Positions 14,528-17,907 of a stretch of DNA of 17,907 bases are shown piece by piece. Numbering within the stretch: position 1 is the first letter of the stretch; each line of letters begins with the position of its first letter. Origin of the DNA: Bacteroidales bacterium (GTDB lineage: Bacteria; Bacteroidota; Bacteroidia; Bacteroidales; UBA12077); NCBI GenBank assembly GCA_003446015.1, contig DMBU01000068.1, positions 1 through 17,907 of the forward strand, read 5' to 3'. The translations under genes were made by a program, and so were the position numbers. The notes below the pieces were generated by a model. The model was not told where the DNA came from. It saw only the letters and a list, made by a program, of their open reading frames with translations, and did not search any database.

Positions 14528-15989
14528 ATGGTTTAAAGCCGAGAATCATTATATCATCGACCTGCTCATGTTTGTTTGTCATCCACTTATTTAAACTGAG
14601 CTTTAGATGTTCTCTTTGAATTTCGAGAGGTCGGCTGTGAATTTCTAATAAAAGATATTTGAATCTTCGAGAACGAAATTTTTTACCATCGTCACCACCA
14701 AATTGATCCATGTAACCATCAGAGAATAAATAGAATATGTCGTTATCTTCGTATTCAATTTCATTATTCTGAAAAGGAATTTCGATAGGAGTTAAACCTA
14801 TTGGATTTCGGGTAGGCTTATATTCAATCAATTTATTATTTCGAACCATATACAAAGGGGCATTCGCTCCGGCATACTGTATCGTTTTTTCTTTATGATT
14901 AATTACACACAAGGCAATGTCCATCCCGTTATTATGTGAATAATCATTTTCAGCCTGATTTAATGTTTCCTTTAATTCATGTCGTAATATTTCAAGAGTC
15001 TGGTTTGCCTTAGTAACTTCTTTTCTTCGAACAATCTCGTTTAACAAAGAAATTCCCAGAACACTCATAAATGCCCCAGGCACACCATGGCCTGTACAAT
15101 CTGCTGCCGCAATAATGGTTGAGTTATTAACTTTTTTAACCCAATAAAAATCACCACTAACAATATCTTTTGGAAGATAGTACAGAAAATGATTAGGTAG
15201 TAATTTTCGTATTGTTTTTTGATCTGTTAACAGTCCGTTTTGTAAACTTTTAGCATAATGAATACTGTCAGTAATCTGATTTTTCTGAAAAATAAGTTCA
15301 TCTCTTTGTAAGGTTGAAATTGCTTTTTCTTCACGATAACTTCTTACAAGAATTGCTACAACAAAATAGATAAGTACAAAGGAAAACAGGAAAGTGATTG
15401 ATACGTCGTAAAATTTGATAAAATTACTTTCATAAGGGGTAATTAAATCTGGAAATCTTTGCTCAAGATAAAACAACAGAATTAAGTTAAGTAAAAAGAA
15501 GCTAATAACTATGGTTCGGGTTCTTCCCTCTGTAATGATAACAAACAGTACTAATCCTACCAAATACACAAATACCACAGGACCCTCTGAACCTGCATTA
15601 AAAAACCAAACGATCGAAAGCACAACTAGAGAATAAACAATAAATGGTGTAATTAAAGGTTTGAATATCTTTCGTTTTTTTGATATGTAATAGAAAATAA
15701 ACATTACAATGGTCGAAAATGTTGTAAAGAAAGTAAGTCCTAAATTTAATTGTAAAGCAAGATTTGTTATGCTGGCAAAGCAAGCTGCCAGAGCAGAGAA
15801 AAGACTAACCGAATTAAAAAATCGGTGTTCCAGACTATAGTTTTCCCGATTTCCAAAAAGTAAATCTGTATAACTGTAATTTTCTTTTTTGTTAGAATCT
15901 GAAATATATTGTATCATTCTATTATTAACTAATCGGCTTATATTCACATCCCTGCTACTCTCATTAATAAGGATAGCTAATATAGACAA
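14526..15989 (-). CDS. Membrane-bound PP2C/SpoIIE-type serine/threonine phosphatase
   Basis: The 487-residue protein starts with TTG at 15989. A GTG at codon 15 (15947) and ATG at codon 25 (15917, MIQYISDSN) are alternatives, and ATG 15917 is quite possibly correct. About six membrane helices lie at 61-81, 86-101, 111-131, 136-152, 157-175 and 196-215. A linker helix follows (218-250), then the SpoIIE/PP2C domain (about 265-487). Its metal-binding acids are visible: SGDFYW (D280), AADCTGHG (D297), LFSDG (D424) and QVDD (D478/D479). Such proteins usually dephosphorylate anti-sigma-factor antagonists in partner-switching signalling, with the membrane part sensing an unknown signal. No sigma factor, anti-sigma kinase or STAS protein is encoded in the window, so its target is unknown. 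Confidence 0.9.
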   Translation of the reverse strand: MSILAILINESSRDVNISRLVNNRMIQYISDSNKKENYSYTDLLFGNRENYSLEHRFFNSVSLFSALAACFASITNLALQLNLGLTFFTTFSTIVMFIFYYISKKRKIFKPLITPFIVYSLVVLSIVWFFNAGSEGPVVFVYLVGLVLFVIITEGRTRTIVISFFLLNLILLFYLEQRFPDLITPYESNFIKFYDVSITFLFSFVLIYFVVAILVRSYREEKAISTLQRDELIFQKNQITDSIHYAKSLQNGLLTDQKTIRKLLPNHFLYYLPKDIVSGDFYWVKKVNNSTIIAAADCTGHGVPGAFMSVLGISLLNEIVRRKEVTKANQTLEILRHELKETLNQAENDYSHNNGMDIALCVINHKEKTIQYAGANAPLYMVRNNKLIEYKPTRNPIGLTPIEIPFQNNEIEYEDNDIFYLFSDGYMDQFGGDDGKKFRSRRFKYLLLEIHSRPLEIQREHLKLSLNKWMTNKHEQVDDIMILGFKP

Positions 15990-16081
15990 ATAAAATCAAT
16001 AATTGTACATGAAAACCATGATTAATTGATAGATAACGGTTTATTAGCTGTCAACGGCATTAATTCAATAATAAAATCTGT

Positions 16082-17491
16082 TTATCTGTGTTCTAATAAA
16101 ACAATATTTTCAACGTGGTAAGTGTGAGGAAACATATCAACTGGTTGGACCTTGGTTACTTTGTAGTTGCTATCCAATAAATTAATATCTCGTGCCTGTG
16201 TTGCCGGATTGCAGCTTACATAAACAATCTTCTTTGGATTTGCCATAAGTATGGCTTCAATTACATCAATATGCATACCTGCTCGTGGAGGATCAGTAAT
16301 GATAATATCAGGAGAACCATGGCTTTTAATAAAATCGGCGGTTAAAATATCTTTCATATCACCCGCGAAAAATTCAGTATTGGTTATTTGATTGATCTCC
16401 GAGTTTACTTTGGCATCTTCAATAGCTTCCGGAATATATTCAATGCCAATTACCTTTTTAGCATTTTTCGCAATAAAATTGGCTATAGTTCCAGTTCCTG
16501 TATAAAGATCATAAACTATTTCGTTGCCTGAAAAATCTGCAAATTCTCTGGTTTTGCAATATAAGTTGTATGCCTGTTCCGAATTGGTTTGGTAAAACGA
16601 TTTTGGACCGATTTTGAATCTTAAATCTTCCATTTGTTCAAAAAAATGGTCTTTTCCCTTAAAAAGGATTACTTCCTGATCGGTAATAGAATCGTTCGAC
16701 TTAGAATTTACAATATACATTAATGAAGTAATCTCAGGGAACTTTTCTGAAATATGGCTTAGTAACGATTCTATCATTTTCTGATCATTATAAAAGAACA
16801 CAACAATAAGCATTAGCTCATTGGTTGTCGATGTTCTAATAATTAAATTCCGAAGAAAGCCTTCTTGTTTCCTAATGTCAAAATATGAAAGCTTATTCTC
16901 ATCAGCATATTTTTTTACCTCCAGTCTGATTGCATTTGAAGGTTCTTTCTGTAAATAACAGGTATTTATATTAACAATTTTATCCCATATTTTCGGAACA
17001 TGGAATCCAAGAGCATTGTTCCTGTCTAGAGTATCTTCAGTGCTTATTTCATCTTTTGTAAGCCATCTTTTATTCGAAAAAGTATACTCAAGTTTATTTC
17101 TGTAGAATATGGTTTTTTCTGAAGGAAGAATTTGATCAATTGCAGGTAGCTCAACTTTTGCAATACGTTCTAAATTATCAATTACCTGCTGATGTTTATA
17201 TTTTAATTGTTCCGGATAAGGCAGATTTTGCCATTTACATCCACCACAAACACCAAAATGTTCGCAAAAAGCATCAACTCTTAAATCTGAATATTTATGA
17301 AATTTAATGGGAACAGCTTCCATAAAACTAGTACGTTTTTTTATTACCTGTACATCAACAATATCACCGGGTATTACCTGAGTTATAAAAATAACTTTAT
17401 TGTCAACTTTGGCTATTGCTTTTCCTTCTGCTACGATGTTAATTACTTCGATTTTCTCCAGTACTGGTAACGATCTGTTCTTTCTTCCCAC
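16082..17491 (-). CDS. rlmD: 23S rRNA (uracil-C5)-methyltransferase RlmD (TrmA/RumA family)
   Basis: The 469-residue enzyme makes 5-methyluridine in 23S rRNA (U1939 in E. coli numbering) from SAM. It starts at GTG 17491. Residues 10-60 form a TRAM RNA-binding domain. C76, C82 and C85 (CEHFGVCGGC) and C178 match the four-cysteine iron-sulfur site that marks RlmD-type members and is missing from TrmA. The Rossmann methyltransferase part carries FYQTN (299-303), YDLYTGTGTI (327-336), TDPPRAG (399-405), the nucleophilic C427 in VSCNPAT, and the general base E461 in HVENI. RlmD versus another 23S member (RlmC, RlmCD) is not settled by sequence alone. Transcription appears independent, from a -7 element just upstream. 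Confidence 0.9.
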   Translation of the reverse strand: MGRKNRSLPVLEKIEVINIVAEGKAIAKVDNKVIFITQVIPGDIVDVQVIKKRTSFMEAVPIKFHKYSDLRVDAFCEHFGVCGGCKWQNLPYPEQLKYKHQQVIDNLERIAKVELPAIDQILPSEKTIFYRNKLEYTFSNKRWLTKDEISTEDTLDRNNALGFHVPKIWDKIVNINTCYLQKEPSNAIRLEVKKYADENKLSYFDIRKQEGFLRNLIIRTSTTNELMLIVVFFYNDQKMIESLLSHISEKFPEITSLMYIVNSKSNDSITDQEVILFKGKDHFFEQMEDLRFKIGPKSFYQTNSEQAYNLYCKTREFADFSGNEIVYDLYTGTGTIANFIAKNAKKVIGIEYIPEAIEDAKVNSEINQITNTEFFAGDMKDILTADFIKSHGSPDIIITDPPRAGMHIDVIEAILMANPKKIVYVSCNPATQARDINLLDSNYKVTKVQPVDMFPHTYHVENIVLLEHR

Positions 17492-17513
17492 TTTGATTGA
17501 ATTTTATTTATGG

Positions 17514-17521
17514 CAAAGATA
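17514..17521 (-). promoter_or_regulatory. Bacteroidota -7 element for rlmD
   Basis: The minus strand reads TATCTTTG (TAnnTTTG), with a TTTT 18 bp upstream in the place of the usual TTTG -33 box. The transcript would begin about 16 nt before the GTG start. Confidence 0.5.
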
Positions 17522-17609
17522 TAAAAAACAGTCAACAGTAAAAGTAAGCCTTAATTACAACTTGGAAATAGTTGGTGATTGTGGATCAATTCATATTCTT
17601 GTGGGATTA

Positions 17610-17631
17610 TAAAATTTATGCATAAATTTTA
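17610..17631. repeat. 22-bp perfect palindrome
   Basis: AAAATTTATG (17611-17620) is followed directly by its reverse complement CATAAATTTT (17621-17630), and the flanking T and A extend the match to 22 bp with no spacer. It lies about 120 bp upstream of rlmD and just before the unrecognised open stretch. It may be a protein-binding site; in such AT-rich DNA a chance origin is possible but unlikely at this length. Confidence 0.6.
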
Positions 17632-17907
17632 GCTACTCTGTATAAAAAGAAAGAAGTATCGTTTACACCTCTTAAAGATGATCTAAAAACAACCGGATTG
17701 TATCAAAAAATTAATTTAGGTAAGGGCTTCGCTGTAAAACTGAAGCATAAGTAAAACTATTATTAAAACAACCAGAATGTTTAACTAAGGAGAATAAAGC
17801 ACAGTAGAATATTATTAAATGATTTAAGATTTACATCAGTCAAGGGAAAGGAAATTAGATTTTTGATACCATGAATGACTTTATGATTTATAATAAATTT
17901 TTTATTG

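Larger units (their letters stand above)
17492..17907. other. 416-bp region without a recognised gene at the window end
   Basis: It contains the rlmD promoter (17514-17521, minus), a 22-bp perfect palindrome (17610-17631) and a plus-strand open stretch from 17626 to the TAA at 17752. That stretch has 42 sense codons without ATG and reads KKKEVSFTPLKDDLKTTG and KINLGKGFAVKLKHK; its composition looks coding, but I recognise no family and see no proper start. An ATG at 17871 (MNDFMIYN) is open to the window edge but covers only 12 codons and may be the start of a gene continuing outside. Confidence 0.5.

Noticed and set aside
15995..16030. Imperfect inverted repeat (ATCAAT ... ATTGAT) between rlmD and the phosphatase
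   Set aside because: The arms are short, AT-rich and interrupted, and there is no T tract on the minus strand, so a terminator or operator call is not supported.
17400..17612. Plus-strand open frame of 70 codons
   Set aside because: Its first part is antisense to the well-supported rlmD start region and its composition does not resemble a protein; it is a shadow frame.

Overview
The window looks like a piece of a chromosome from a Bacteroidota bacterium, probably a marine Bacteroidales/Marinilabiliales-type organism (inference). The DNA is strongly AT-rich, ribosome binding sites of the Shine-Dalgarno kind are absent, several candidate promoters match the Bacteroidota -7 element TAnnTTTG, and the protein set is typical of the phylum (Eco57I-like methylase, beta-propeller/REC/LuxR sensor, AGCS symporter, membrane SpoIIE-type phosphatase). 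No rRNA, tRNA, CRISPR array or intact insertion sequence was seen.

Layout. Positions 1-1954 hold the 3' part of an Eco57I/type IIG-like DNA adenine methyltransferase and a small helical companion, closed by a good terminator. Positions 1955-2772 are a non-coding or decayed stretch of 818 bp. Its main feature is nine degenerate 21-bp tandem units that read as a lysine-rich heptad repeat, followed by two very short overlapping reading frames. Positions 2773-5424 encode a membrane-anchored one-piece sensor/regulator: periplasmic FG-GAP/VCBS-like repeats, a histidine-kinase-like core that has lost its phosphoacceptor His and its ATP-binding glycines, an apparently intact receiver, and a LuxR-type HTH. 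A tight three-gene cluster follows at 5468-7042 (TPR protein, two-helix membrane protein, divergent uracil-DNA glycosylase). It ends tail-to-tail, with a 20-bp overlap, against a class IV aminotransferase on the minus strand.

Positions 8133-12571 form a MacAB-type export operon: LolD/MacB-like ATPase, two paralogous MacB-like permeases and a HlyD/MacA-like adaptor, closed by a terminator. No outer-membrane TolC partner is encoded here. An AGCS-type sodium/amino-acid symporter with its own clear promoter comes next (12757-14475). It converges, through a shared hairpin, on a membrane-bound PP2C/SpoIIE phosphatase (14526-15989, minus). The 23S rRNA uracil methyltransferase RlmD (16082-17491, minus) lies upstream of that. 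The last 416 bp hold the rlmD promoter, a 22-bp perfect palindrome and an unrecognised 43-codon open stretch.

The most unusual items are the pseudokinase-REC-LuxR membrane regulator and the 21-bp tandem array. The rest is largely ordinary housekeeping and transport with some divergent family members.
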